DNA of 64,000 nucleotides from Nissolia schottii (Eukaryota; Streptophyta; Magnoliopsida; Fabales; Fabaceae): NCBI GenBank assembly GCA_003254905.1, contig QANU01099983.1:587023-651022 (forward strand). The letters run 5' to 3'. The translations under genes were made by a program, and so were the position numbers. Positions 36,197-46,433 of this stretch are shown piece after piece. How positions within the stretch are numbered: position 1 is the first letter of the stretch; every line of letters starts with the position of its first letter. A model generated the notes under the pieces. It had not been told where the DNA came from and ran no database searches. It saw only the letters and a program-made list of their open reading frames with translations.

Positions 36197-36478
36197 ATGG
36201 GCTTTCGTTTACCTGGTATCAGAAGGTCATCATCATTCAAAGCAAACCAAGCATCTTCAAAAGCTGTGGAGGTTCCAAAGGGATATCTTGCAGTGTACGT
36301 CGGAGAGAAAATGAAGCGGTTTGTGATCCCTGTATCGTATTTGAACCAACCTTCATTCCAAGACTTGCTAAGTCAAGCTAAGGAAGAATTCGGATATGAT
36401 CATCCAATGGGTGGTCTTACCATTCCTTGCGGAGAAGATGCATTCTTAGATATCACTTCCCGCTTGAGTGGATGCTAA
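36197..36478 (+). CDS. SAUR protein, mosaic of two paralogs (pair 6, plus arm)
   Basis: 93 residues: [20 protein letters not shown], core [40 protein letters not shown], end TSRLSGC. The 5' UTR (ACAAGTCATTGTTCCTTAAC) and first ~20 codons match the gene at 27452, including FKANQ. From about codon 25 the DNA matches the gene at 30111, including the rare QAKEEF and the VIPVSYL codons. The 3' flank resembles that of the gene at 21465. The open frame is intact, so this is probably a working gene shaped by conversion or unequal crossing-over. Confidence 0.94.
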   Translation: MGFRLPGIRRSSSFKANQASSKAVEVPKGYLAVYVGEKMKRFVIPVSYLNQPSFQDLLSQAKEEFGYDHPMGGLTIPCGEDAFLDITSRLSGC

Positions 36479-36650
36479 TCCCATGGAGAAGATTGAATGT
36501 AGATGGTCAATGATCAACTCAATTTTGTAAAGTAGTCATAGTCTAGCAGTTTCAACTTTCTTTCTTGTCCTTTCCTGCAAAGTGGAAAGATGTACCCGGA
36601 AAGGGAAATGTATTGACAGAGATTAATGAGATTTTCTTACTATAATTTTC

Positions 36651-36680
36651 TTCCAACAAATCACTTCTCGCTTGAATTAG
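36651..36680 (+). pseudogene. Orphan 3' end of a SAUR gene
   Basis: TTC CAA CAA ATC ACT TCT CGC TTG AAT TAG encodes the SAUR tail FQQITSRLN plus stop, without any upstream coding sequence. The following DNA to about 37350 matches the 3' UTR and flank of the gene at 39101 (CATAGA motif, TTCACTTCTCCCTGCAATT, CTGGTCACAAATATACATG). A former SAUR gene here has lost its promoter and most of its coding region; the breakpoint is next to the 3' flank of the gene at 36197. Confidence 0.85.
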
Positions 36681-37925
36681 TACAACTCACACTTTTGAAG
36701 ACTAACATAGATGGACTAGTATACAAATTTTGTACAACAGATTAGTATAGACCATCAAAAAGACAAATTCACAGAATATGTCTTCTGTTTTTTGTGTAAT
36801 GACAATGAATTCAATGACTCAAGTATTTCTATTTATCAGCAACAATGTTCACTTCTCCCTGCAATTAGGAGCTTAGATGGGCATGGTTACTTGCTATAAG
36901 GATAACCAGATTCGGCTGTTCTATTAAATTTCATAGCAAGCAAAGAGCACATGATTCCTAGCAAGGGCAGAGCTAAAGTATTTTTTCCTATCACCAAGGA
37001 GAAAGATAACACCATTTGGGACGAAGTTAAAGTATTCTTTTATTGAAAAAGACTTGCATGAAATTAAAATTTTGGGATGCCTGGTCACAAATATACATGA
37101 GGTGCACTCTCATTGACTTGGCATTAAGGTTTAATTATTCCCTTGAATAACTGTAGCATACCTCTATAACGAGTCATCTCTCATACCATTAACATATAAT
37201 TTATCTATAATTTCGTATGTGTTGTAGAATTTTTTTCTTCCTTCTTTATTGAGGTTTTAGCTATGCCTCAAATTTTCTAAAGTTCAATGATCAGGGCTGT
37301 ATTTATCAGATTCCAGTGTAACTTGTCTTGAAGGTTAACTGATGTTTTTGAACTGTTCCATATTTTTAACTTCTGACTAGCTCATGTAACAGCTACGATG
37401 GTGTTGCGGCCTGATTGGGAAAATGGAAAGAATCAACAACCCTTAGGAAATGGGCATGATTTTGCAGTGGGCAGTGTTGATAGAACAGGAAGGATCATGG
37501 AATTTACTAAGATACTATTCCGTGGTGTTCAAAGCAAGAACTAAATGAACCTCCTATAAAAGAAGAATCCAGCACTAAGTGGCTAAATACTTTTCAGGAT
37601 TAATGTGATTTGTTTTCTACATTCAGTTCAAGGACATATAATTAAGCACAATAGGGCAGTAATAACAACATCGAAAAGAGTGTCTGCTCTTTATCCATAT
37701 GAAAACCTTATAGCCTGATATATAGTATACTAGTACGTAACTGCAATTTCATAATGATGCTACTTCGTATGTTAGAATCCAAAGATATTGGACAAAAGCC
37801 AAGTGTTTTAACAATGTCTTGTCATAACTTTCCCATTAAGATACACTTTTCCAATTCCCCAAAGGAATGATACAAGGAAGAAACCAAAATAAAAAAATCT
37901 TTACAATAAACGAAAGTGCCTTCTG
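36681..37925. other. Spacer between pairs 6 and 7
   Basis: Old 3' flank of the lost gene, then spacer. No gene. Confidence 0.6.
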
Positions 37926-37956
37926 TACATTCACCTCAGCTAATCTATCTCTCTCC
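37926..37956 (-). promoter_or_regulatory. DST element
   Basis: Minus strand GGAGAGAGATAGATTAG and TGTA: a full match, 3' of the gene at 37968. Confidence 0.75.
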
Positions 37957-37967
37957 ATTAGCATAAT

Positions 37968-38246
37968 CTAAAGCCCTTTCAAGCGTGAAGTGATGTTTAG
38001 AAACTCGTTCTCCCTGCAAGAAATTGTGAGACCACCTGTTGGATGATCATATCCAAATTCTTCTTCGGCTTGACTTAGGAATTCTTGAAATGAAGGTTGG
38101 TTCAAGAATGATACAGGAATCACAAACCGCCTCATTTTATCTCCGACATAGACTGAAAGGTAGCCTTTTGGGACTTCAACCCCCGTGGAAGCTTCTTGGG
38201 TTGCAGAAAATGATGCCCTTCTAATGTTTGGTATGCGGAAACCCAT
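37968..38246 (-). CDS. SAUR protein, MGFR type (pair 7, minus arm)
   Basis: 92 residues: [20 protein letters not shown], core [20 protein letters not shown], end NITSRLKGL. It departs from the group at N for G in PNIRR, S for A in YLSVYV, F for L in QEFLSQ and S for P in TISC. The last replaces the proline of the otherwise invariant TIPC motif. The promoter site reads TGGTAC instead of TGTCTC. The DST is perfect. Intact frame. Confidence 0.94.
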   Translation of the reverse strand: MGFRIPNIRRASFSATQEASTGVEVPKGYLSVYVGDKMRRFVIPVSFLNQPSFQEFLSQAEEEFGYDHPTGGLTISCRENEFLNITSRLKGL

Positions 38247-39100
38247 TGTTTTTTCTGTTGGTCAACACTATAAAACCATAGTAATGATCTCAAAGGACTT
38301 CTGGGAAAGTTGTAATTGAGTTCTTATCCTTCAAAAGATGCAAGTGATTTGTGTAGCTTGAGAACTCTAGAAATAATGTATATATAGTTGCTAAGGGATT
38401 CTATAAACCAGTTTCCTGAAGAAATAATTTTTGATGGGGTCTACCAAGTACCAAGGGATCACAAGGTATTATTGTCTTGGAGGTACAGCGAGATTGCATA
38501 CCCCACATTCTCAGATAATGGCCAACAGATTATCCACTTGAAACTAAAGATATCTGCATTTTATTTTAGCTACTCCATTAGTTGGCAGACATGCTTTAGA
38601 CATCTCACATGTTTCTTCAAATTGCATTGCTGTGGATAATGAAATCTGTAAACCTTCATCAGGACCTGATATCGAAAGCTCAGAAACATTGTGTTCTGAG
38701 GCCAGGAGAGGACCGCAATTGGGTACATGATCACAAGCCATATGAACCACTTTTTCAAGTACATCAGATGTTTAGCAACATGATAAGGATGGCCTTGTAT
38801 TATCTACTATAACAAGTCGGTACATGAGAAATTAAGTCCTCTAAGACAACACCATGTGACCTCTTACATGACCTTGTCTCCCAACAGGTCCCATGATTCC
38901 CATCTCATAGCCTTCTGCCACCATTCATTCAAGCATCAAAAGGTTTCTTACATATCCTTTCATCTATATATATGTTCTTGGTTGCAAGCATTTGGCAGCA
39001 ACACAAGTCATTCACATCCTTAAGCATTTGAAATTCCAAAAACTTGCATTTTGTTTACAAGATATTTCTCAGGCCAGCCTTTCCTCAACACATAAAAGAA
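38247..39100. promoter_or_regulatory. Bidirectional SAUR promoter, pair 7
   Basis: 854 bp. Plus arm: TGTCTC 38875-38880, GGTCCCAT 38887-38894, TATATATAT 38965-38973. Minus arm lacks TGTCTC. Confidence 0.8.
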
Positions 39101-39382
39101 ATGGGTTTTCGTTTACCTGGTATCAGAAGGTCATCATCATTCAATGCAAACCAAGCATCTTCAAAAGCTGTGGAGGTACCAAAGGGCTGTCTTGCGGTGT
39201 ATGTTGGAGAGAAAATGAAGCGGTTTGTAATCCCCATATCATACTTGAACCAACCTTCATTCCAGGACTTGTTGAGTCAATCAGAGGAAGTGTTTGGGTA
39301 TGATCATCCCATGGGTGGTCTCACAATTCCTTGCAGAGAAGATGTCTTCCAACAAATCACTTCTCGCTTCCATCAGCAATAG
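39101..39382 (+). CDS. SAUR protein, chimeric 3' end (pair 7, plus arm)
   Basis: 93 residues. The first two thirds ([20 protein letters not shown], core [20 protein letters not shown]) belong to the plus-arm group. The end, [15 protein letters not shown], and the 3' UTR (CATAGATTA at 39405-39413, then CATTTTGTACAATAG) belong to the ENQKRF group of genes at 41129, 51929 and 54573. S and V replace A and E in QSEEVFGY. A join between two gene types within the coding region is the likely origin; the orphan 3' end at 36651 is a sister of this tail. Confidence 0.93.
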   Translation: MGFRLPGIRRSSSFNANQASSKAVEVPKGCLAVYVGEKMKRFVIPISYLNQPSFQDLLSQSEEVFGYDHPMGGLTIPCREDVFQQITSRFHQQ

Positions 39383-41128
39383 ATATCACATTGTAGAAGA
39401 CTAACATAGATTAGTATGCACATTTTGTACAATAGATTAGTATAGATCATCAGAATGACAACTTTCACAGAATATGTTCTGTTTTTTGTGTAAAATCAAT
39501 GAATTCAAAGAGTCAAGTATTTCTATTTATCGACAATGATGTTCACTTCTCCCTGCAATTAGGAGCTTATATTAGCATGGTTATTTCTACAAGCCTGCAA
39601 GAAGAACCAGATTTGACTGGTCTAAAAAATTTCAAAGCATGAATGGGAACATGCGATTCCTAGCAAGGGCAGAGCTAGAGTAACGTTCCCATGAGCACAG
39701 AGAAAGATAACTCTATTTGAGAAGTGTTGAAGTTAAAATATATTTTTGGGGTGCCTGGTCACAAATATACATGAGGTTCCTTCTCAACCTAGGCAGGTGC
39801 ACGGTAACAATGACTTAGCATCAAGGTTTAAATATTCCCTTCAATTACACTAGCCTACTTCTGTGACAAAATCCATGACATATGATTTATCTAAATTTCA
39901 TATCTGTAGATTATCTCTTCAATCTAGACTGAGGTTTCAGTTATGCCTCTTATTTTCCAAAAATTCAATGATCAGGGCTGTATTTATCAGATTTCAGTGT
40001 TACTTGTGATGAAGGTCAACTACTGTTTCTATACTATAACTATTCCATAGTTTTCTCTCCCCAAATAGCTTGGTGGCAGAAGTGGAAAATTTGAAAGATA
40101 CAAAAAGGTCTAAGTATTATAAAAAACATGAAGTTGTATATTTATTTGACTATAATATTCAGCCAGTTTCTTTGTGGCCTTCTATTGCTAAAAGCTAGAT
40201 TTCATGGTCAATACATAAAATTCCAAGAAGTATTTTATCAGTATAAAGAACTTACATGATATGCTTTGAACCTGTCTGCAACATAAGAAGTAAGCATTAA
40301 GTTGACCACCGAATTATCATATCTTACTGGCTGTGAAGTCTCTTTCTGAAGGTGCTAATGTTGGCAATGCATATTAAAATATAAAACCTTTAAGACAATG
40401 CCATGTGAGATCCCATTAGCAAGCATCAAATAGCCCCACCAACCATTCAATTCAATGGTATTTTCAAAAGAAAACATGCTTAAAAAGGCTCGATTTTCTG
40501 AATCTAAAAAATCTGTACTGTTTCTACTTTCTACAACTTATCTAATTGCTTTTGTTACTGATAACATACGTGGAAAGAAGCATATCAGATATCTTGAACA
40601 TGTCCAGAAAACCGTATGATATATAGCTATTGAGTACCTTATAATTGTTCGCATAGCACAGATATTAGTCACCACTTGGCAGCTATCAACATTGAGTTGC
40701 TTTATCAATATGAAGAAAATGTGACATATCTAAAGCATGTCTACAAAAATAAGGAATACCAATTAACGCATGAGCAAATGTAAAGGTTTCAGTTGAGCTT
40801 ATCTCATTTGATTGCAAGTGGCTGCTCTATTAACCATTCCTTGAGAAGGTGGGGTATGCGCTCTTAAATAACTTCTTAATCCTTGATAGAGGTCTCTAAG
40901 ACAATGGCATTTGGTCTCACATTTGCATGCCCCCCTATCCTTTAACCCTTTCAACAATCATGTATCTTGGAAACAATTTTCCATAGAGTCTTAGAATCTA
41001 TAAATACACTTCCTCTTGCCTTCAAAAACAACACAAGCCATTGGCATCCGAAAGCATCAACACTTCTTAGACACATTCTTCTTAAATTTGAGAGCTTTGC
41101 CTTTCACTTCTGAAGACTAACACAAAAG
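39383..41128. other. Spacer with an orphan SAUR promoter, then the promoter of 41129
   Basis: 39383-40050 is the copied 3' flank. 40325-40470 is homologous to the promoter of the broken gene at 56506 (GGTGCTAATGTTGGCAA, AAGACAATGCCATGTGAGAT) but no gene follows it. From about 40640 the promoter of the gene at 41129 begins, with TATAAATA at 40999-41006. Confidence 0.65.
40325..40470 (+). promoter_or_regulatory. Orphan SAUR promoter remnant
   Basis: Contains the CCATGTGA block and flanks resembling 56180-56350. It lacks a TATA box, 5' UTR and coding region, which seem to have been deleted up to about 40640. Confidence 0.6.
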
Positions 41129-41407
41129 ATGGGTTTCCGTTTACCTGTTATTCGATGGGCCTCATTCAGTGCTAGCCAAGCAGCTTCAAAATCAATGGAA
41201 GTCCCAAAGGGCTATCTTGCAGTTTATGTCGGAGAGAATCAGAAGCGGTTTGTGATCCCCATATCATACTTGAATCAACCTTCATTCCAAGACTTGTTGA
41301 GTCAAGCCGAGGAAGAGTTTGGATATGATCATCCAATGGGCGGTCTCACGATTCCTTGCAGTGAATATGTCTTCCAACAAACCACTTCTCGCTTGAATGG
41401 GCTATAA
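41129..41407 (+). CDS. SAUR protein, ENQKRF type, unpaired
   Basis: 92 residues: [20 protein letters not shown], core [20 protein letters not shown], end [12 protein letters not shown]. The ENQKR loop in place of EKMKR or DKMRR defines a third subgroup with the genes at 51929 and 54573. All three share about 430 bp of upstream sequence, a TATAAATA box (here 40999-41006) and ACACATTCTTCTTAAATTTG in the 5' UTR. V and W are unusual in PVIRWAS. The DST (41421-41454) has an intact CATAGATTAG core. It has no divergent partner. Confidence 0.95.
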   Translation: MGFRLPVIRWASFSASQAASKSMEVPKGYLAVYVGENQKRFVIPISYLNQPSFQDLLSQAEEEFGYDHPMGGLTIPCSEYVFQQTTSRLNGL

Positions 41408-42515
41408 ACCGCACAGTGTTGAAGACTGACATAGATTAGTATACACATTTTGTAGAATAGGAAACTTCTAAACTTGTAGAGATTAACCATTTTTCTCAGG
41501 AAATGAAAGAAGAATGACCATTAGAATGATAAATTCAGAGTTTCTTCTGTTTTGTTTAATGAAAGGGAATGAATTCAACCACTCTAGTCTTTCTGTGTTT
41601 TTTTTTTACGAATTATAATTTTCTCTTCTATCCTCAACTAGGACCCTATTCAGAGCAATGCTTTATAGTGTAATAAAAAAATCAGACTTGATTGTTCTAT
41701 AAATTCCAATGATACACGTGGATGTAAAAATATTAAATAATAAGATATTAATTAAAAAAAATTGGGATGGGATTTTACGATTTTAATTGAAAAAATATGC
41801 ATGTAAATTATAATTCCTGCCACAATCATACCTGAGATGAGATGCAGCTCCTGCCAACTGCCAAAGCAGATCAACATTAATGGACTTAGAATCAAAGGTT
41901 TAATTCACATGCTACTTGGGAGAAGACTTAGGTCAACTATAGTTTCTTTACTATTCCATTTTTTTCTCATTTTGACTAGATCAGTGGTAGATGTGGAAAA
42001 CTGGGTAAAAAGCTAGAAGCTCTATATTTCTTTGCCTCTAAAGTACTCAACCAGTTTCTTTAATCTTCACAAAGATTGTAGGAAAGCTCACAAACTTTGG
42101 TTTGGGTCCATCAATTTGATATTCATCTGATCAAAGCAACTATTATAATGTTTGTACAGATTTCTCTGGTTTCAATTTTAAGTGGTTTCTCTTCTCTGAT
42201 TTCTCTGGACATAGAATGCAATAGGGCAGCATGAAATAACGACCCTTATCGCTTATGGTCAACACCTCCAAAAGAATTACTGTACTTTACCCCTTTTAAA
42301 AGCTTACAGTCTCATATATAGTAATTTAATTTTCATGACACTGCTGCATATATTAGAATCCATAGAGATTGGACAAAAGCCAAGTGTTTAACAATTAGAA
42401 ATTTAGAATATCTTGACATAACTTTATCATTCAGATACGTTTTTACATTTCAAATGAATGATAAAAGGAAGAAACCAAAATGAAAAATCTTTACAAATAA
42501 TGAAACTGCCTTCTG
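41408..42515. other. Spacer
   Basis: 3' UTR and downstream flank shared with the genes at 51929 and 54573. No gene. Confidence 0.6.
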
Positions 42516-42546
42516 TACGTTCACCTCAGCTAATCTATCTCTCTCC
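42516..42546 (-). promoter_or_regulatory. DST element, last box changed
   Basis: Minus strand: GGAGAGAGATAGATTAG is intact, but the final TGTA reads CGTA. Confidence 0.6.
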
Positions 42547-42557
42547 ATTAGCATCAT

Positions 42558-42836
42558 TTACAGCTCTCTCAAGCTAGAGGTAAGCTTTAGGAACTCATTC
42601 TCATTGCATGGAATTGTGAGACCGCCTGTTGGATGATCATACCCAAATTCTTCTTCTACCCGGATTAGTAGTTCTTGAAATGAAGGTTGGTTCAAGTATG
42701 ATATTGGAATCATAAACCGCCTCATTTTATCTCCAACGTAGACGGCAAGATAGCCTTTTGGGACATCAACGCCCTTGGAGACTGCTTGGGTTGCAGAAAT
42801 CGATGCTCTTCTAATACTTGGTACGCGGAAACCCAT
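42558..42836 (-). CDS. SAUR protein, MGFR type (pair 8, minus arm)
   Basis: 92 residues: [20 protein letters not shown], core [20 protein letters not shown], end KLTSSLREL. It has IRVEEEFGY where relatives have SQAEEEFGY. The TATA region is short (about 42967-42973). The promoter has TGTCAC at the auxin element. Its divergent partner was destroyed by the CACTA insertion at 43756, so this is now a half pair. Confidence 0.94.
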   Translation of the reverse strand: MGFRVPSIRRASISATQAVSKGVDVPKGYLAVYVGDKMRRFMIPISYLNQPSFQELLIRVEEEFGYDHPTGGLTIPCNENEFLKLTSSLREL

Positions 42837-43751
42837 TGTTATTGGTTGCTCCTCACAAAAAGCAGTATATTGTTCTCAAGGGACTAGTATGGGAAAGTTG
42901 TATTTGAGTTCTGATACTTCAGGAGATGCAAATGATTTGTGTTGCTAGAGAACACAAGAAGTATTGTATATATAACTGCTAAGGGCTTCAATGAATCAAT
43001 TTCCTGAAGAAATAATTTTTTTATGGTGCTGTAAGATAGGGTCAACCAAGTGACAAGGGATCACAAGAGATCACATGGTATTGTCTTGGAGGTTTCTTTC
43101 AAAGGTTAGGAAATTCAGTGAGAGTGCATACCCCACCTTCTCAGATAATGGCCAACAGATCACCCACTAAAAATCAAAGTCTACATTAATGCATACGTAA
43201 AGCATATAATGCTTGTTAATGCATTTTACTATAGCTACTCCACTAATTGGTAGACATGCCTTAGACATACCACATGTTACTTCACACTGACATTACTGAT
43301 GATAATGAAATCTGTAAACCTTGACCAGGACCTGATATCAATAGCTCAGAAACATTTTGAGGCCAGATAAGAACCAAAATTGGGTACATCAGATTCTAAG
43401 CAACGCTACGTGATATTAGGCAAACCATGGGCAACATGATCCAATTAGATTTACTCTTCCATCCATAAGGTGGACCTTGTATTTTCTACTATCACAAGAT
43501 GTTACTTGAGAAATTAAGCCCTCAAAGACAACACCATGTGACTTCTTACATGCCTTTGTCTCCCTATAGGTCCCATGATTTCCATCTCATAGCCTTCCTC
43601 CACCAATTATTTAAGTACACCCATTGCATCTATATGTGTTCATGGTTGCAAGCATTTAGCAGCAACACAATTCATTCACATCCTTTAGCATTAGAAGTTC
43701 CAAAAACTTGCATCATGTTTATAAGTCATTTTTCCTCAACACACAAAAGAA
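42837..43751. promoter_or_regulatory. Bidirectional SAUR promoter, pair 8
   Basis: 915 bp. The plus arm is complete: TGTCTC 43557-43562, GGTCCCAT 43569-43576, a weakened TATA (CATCTATATGTGTT near 43626-43640) and the usual 5' UTR. It now reads directly into a transposon. Confidence 0.8.
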
Positions 43752-43755
43752 ATGG
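43752..43755 (+). pseudogene. SAUR cut by a CACTA element one base after ATG (pair 8, plus arm)
   Basis: The conserved leader ending CAACACACAAAAGAA is followed by ATGG (43752-43755) and then by CACTACTAGAAATTTG, a CACTA-type terminal repeat. In sister genes the ATG continues as GGTTTTCGTTTACC. Nothing matching the rest of the gene was found on the far side of the inserted DNA, so the 3' part has been deleted or lies beyond rearranged sequence. Only four coding bases survive, while the promoter is almost unchanged, so the event is probably young relative to the array. Confidence 0.9.
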
Positions 43756-45038
43756 CACTACTAGAAATTTGACTATTAACGTCAGAAACTAGCTGACGGT
43801 ATTTCCGGCGGAAAAAGGATTACGCCGACGGTAACAACAGTGGAAAACGAACCGGGTTAGCTATACTGGCAGCATTGATAACTGACGGTAAGAGCGACGG
43901 TAATGTTGCGCGGAATAACACGGGAAACACATTAGCGTCAGTGAACGGCGATGGAAACACATTAGGATTACCGATGACCAATACTGACGGTAAGTGTGTC
44001 GGATAAACCATTTTTCTTTTTTAAAAAACAACCGCCATAAAAAATAAGTTTGAAAGGACGAATTACTGTCGGCGTTCGGCAAAGAACCGACAGAAACGCA
44101 AAGAAATAAAAGGCATTTATAACTGACACATTACCGGCGGTATGTTGCGGTTCTACCGACGGTAAGCACCCTGTGAACCAAAACGTTGCAGTCACTCGAT
44201 TTAAGTGTGCATTTATTACTGATCCGTTACCGTCGGCGTATTCGTTTTGGGTGACGGTAAGTACCCCGAGAACCAAACCGTCGCCGATTCAACGGTTAAA
44301 TGTGCATTTATTACTGGTCCGTTACCGTCGGAGTTTGCACTTACTCCGACGGTAAGTTCCCCACAAACGAAACGTCGCTGCTTCAACGGTTAAAATTTAT
44401 TACTTATGGGTTACCGTCGGGTATAACCGACGGTAAAAATAACATTATTTAACTCCCATCGCGCAGAGAACTCTCATTTTTCCCCGATCACCAGCGCCGC
44501 CGTCCTCCTCTCTCTGCGTCCCCGGTGACCATTGTTCCGCCGTCCCTGTCCCACTCCTCACTCTCCCTACCCTTTCCCCCTCATCGTCACTCTCTGTCCC
44601 TTCCACTCTCAGCCTCTCTCTCCCTCCCTCCCACTGTCACTAGCACCCCCCCTCGTCTCTTCCCCGCGGCGCCGCTGCAGTCCCCGTAACCCCACTCTGA
44701 CCCTCCCCCTCGCCCACTCTGACCCTCTCACTCTCCCTCTCCTCTGTTTCCCGCCGCGCCGCCGCAGCCCCTCTCCCCGTGACCTCACCTCCGTCGGTGT
44801 GTACAAGGCGCCACGACCGAACAACAGGCCACCGTGTGGCAACCGCCCTGCAACCGCCGCCACAACAGAGGGTGCAACCACCACCGTGCTGCCTTTTGCA
44901 CTGTTTATATTTTTGTGTCCATTTTGTTAACTGTACGTGTTCTGTTGTGAAATGGAATTGTAAATTTTTTTTGTTAATATTATTAATATAATTCTGTGGT
45001 AATTATGTTATTTTGTTTTTGGGATTTTGTGGACTGAT
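43756..45038 (+). mobile_element. CACTA (En/Spm-type) element end, copy 1
   Basis: Begins CACTACTAGAAATTTG at the break in the SAUR gene. Then come many direct and inverted copies of TTACCGTCGG / CCGACGGTAA, the dense subterminal repeats typical of CACTA elements. From about 44460 a CT-rich GC-rich leader (GAGAACTCTCATTTTTCCCC and cytosine-rich runs) resembles an untranslated first exon. Frames across this leader have no transposase features. The copy stops after GGACTGAT at an uncalled base (45039), where a second copy begins. Confidence 0.85.
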
Positions 45039-46433
45039 NTACTAGAAATTTGACTATTACCGTCGTCACATTACCGTCGGAAACAAGCCGACGCTATTTC
45101 CGGCGGAAAACGGATTACGCCGACGGTAACAACCGTGGAAAACGAACCGGGTTACCCATAACAACCGACGGTAATATCGACGGTAATGGTGCACGGAATA
45201 ACGCGGGAAAGACATTAGCGTCGGTAAACGGCAACGGGAAAAGATTAGGATTACCGGCGACCAATACCGACGGTAAATGTGTCGGATAAACCATGTTTCT
45301 TTTTAAAAAACAACCGCCATAAAAAATAAGTTTGAAAGGACGAAGTACCGCCGGCTTTTGGCAAAGAACCGAAGGAAACGCAAAGAAATAAAAGGCATTT
45401 ATTACTGACACATTACTGGCAGTATGTTGCGGTTTAACCGACGGTAAGTGCCTCGTGAACCAAAACGTCGTAGTCACTTGGTTTAAATGTGCATTTATTA
45501 CTGATCCGTTACCGTCGGCGTATTCGTTTTGGACGACGGTAATTATCCCGAGAACCAAACCGTCGTCGCTTCAACGGTTAAATGTGCATTTATTACTGGT
45601 CCGTTACCGTTAGAGTCTGCACTAACTCCGACGGTAAATTCCCCCCAAATGAAACGTCGCCGCCTCAACGATTAAAATTTATTACTTATGGGCTACCGTC
45701 GGTGATAACTGACGGTAAAAATAACATTATTTAACCCCCATCGCGCAGAGAACTCTCATTTTTCCCGATCACCAGCGCCGCCGCCGCCCTCCTCTCTCTG
45801 CGCCCCCGGTGACCATTGTTCCCCCGTCCCTGTCCCACTCCTCACTCTCCCTGCCCTTTCGCCCGCATCGTCACTCTCCGTCCCTTCTACTCTCAGCCTC
45901 TCTCTCCCTCCATCCAACTGTCACTGGCACCCCCCACCTAGTCTCTTCCCCGCGGCGCCGCTGCAGTCCCTGTGACCCCCGTGACCTCCCTCAATCCGTG
46001 ACCCCACTCTGACCCTCCCCCTCGCCCAGACTCAGCACGCAGTACTTTGAGAGCATCCATCCCTCTCCTCTCTTTCCCGCCGCGCCGCCGAAGCCCCTCT
46101 CCCCGTGACCTCACCTCCGTCGGTGTGTGCAAGGCACCACCGTGTGGCAACCGCCCTGCAACCGCTGCCACAACAGAGGGTGCAACCACCACCGTGCTGC
46201 CTTTTGCATTGTTTATATTTTTGTGTCCATTTTGTTAACTGTACGTGTTATGTTGTGAAATGGAATTGTAAATTTTTTTTGTTAATATTATTAATATAAT
46301 TCTGTGGTGTTTATGTTATTTTGTTTTTGGGATTTAGCGGACTGATTTGATTGCCGCCGCTGCAGGTTCTGCACCCTCCGCTGCTGCCGCTGGTGGTTCT
46401 GAAGGAAGTCGCGTTGCTGACGCAGGTGGTTCT
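45039..46433 (+). mobile_element. CACTA-type element end, copy 2
   Basis: Repeats copy 1 from TACTAGAAATTTG onward at roughly 85-90% identity by eye, with the same subterminal motif and leader. It continues beyond the point where copy 1 ends into GCCGCCGCTGCAG and a short exon-like stretch coding for alanine/glycine/serine, with a GT donor after GCAG near 46424. The first bases of its terminal repeat are missing. The divergence from copy 1 argues against a simple assembly duplicate. The far end of the element was not found. Confidence 0.75.

Noticed and set aside
44532..46192. Long frames on both strands in the GC-rich leaders of the CACTA copies
   Set aside because: Arg/Pro/Ser-rich translations of CT-rich DNA; the two copies do not keep the same frame, so no coding constraint is visible.
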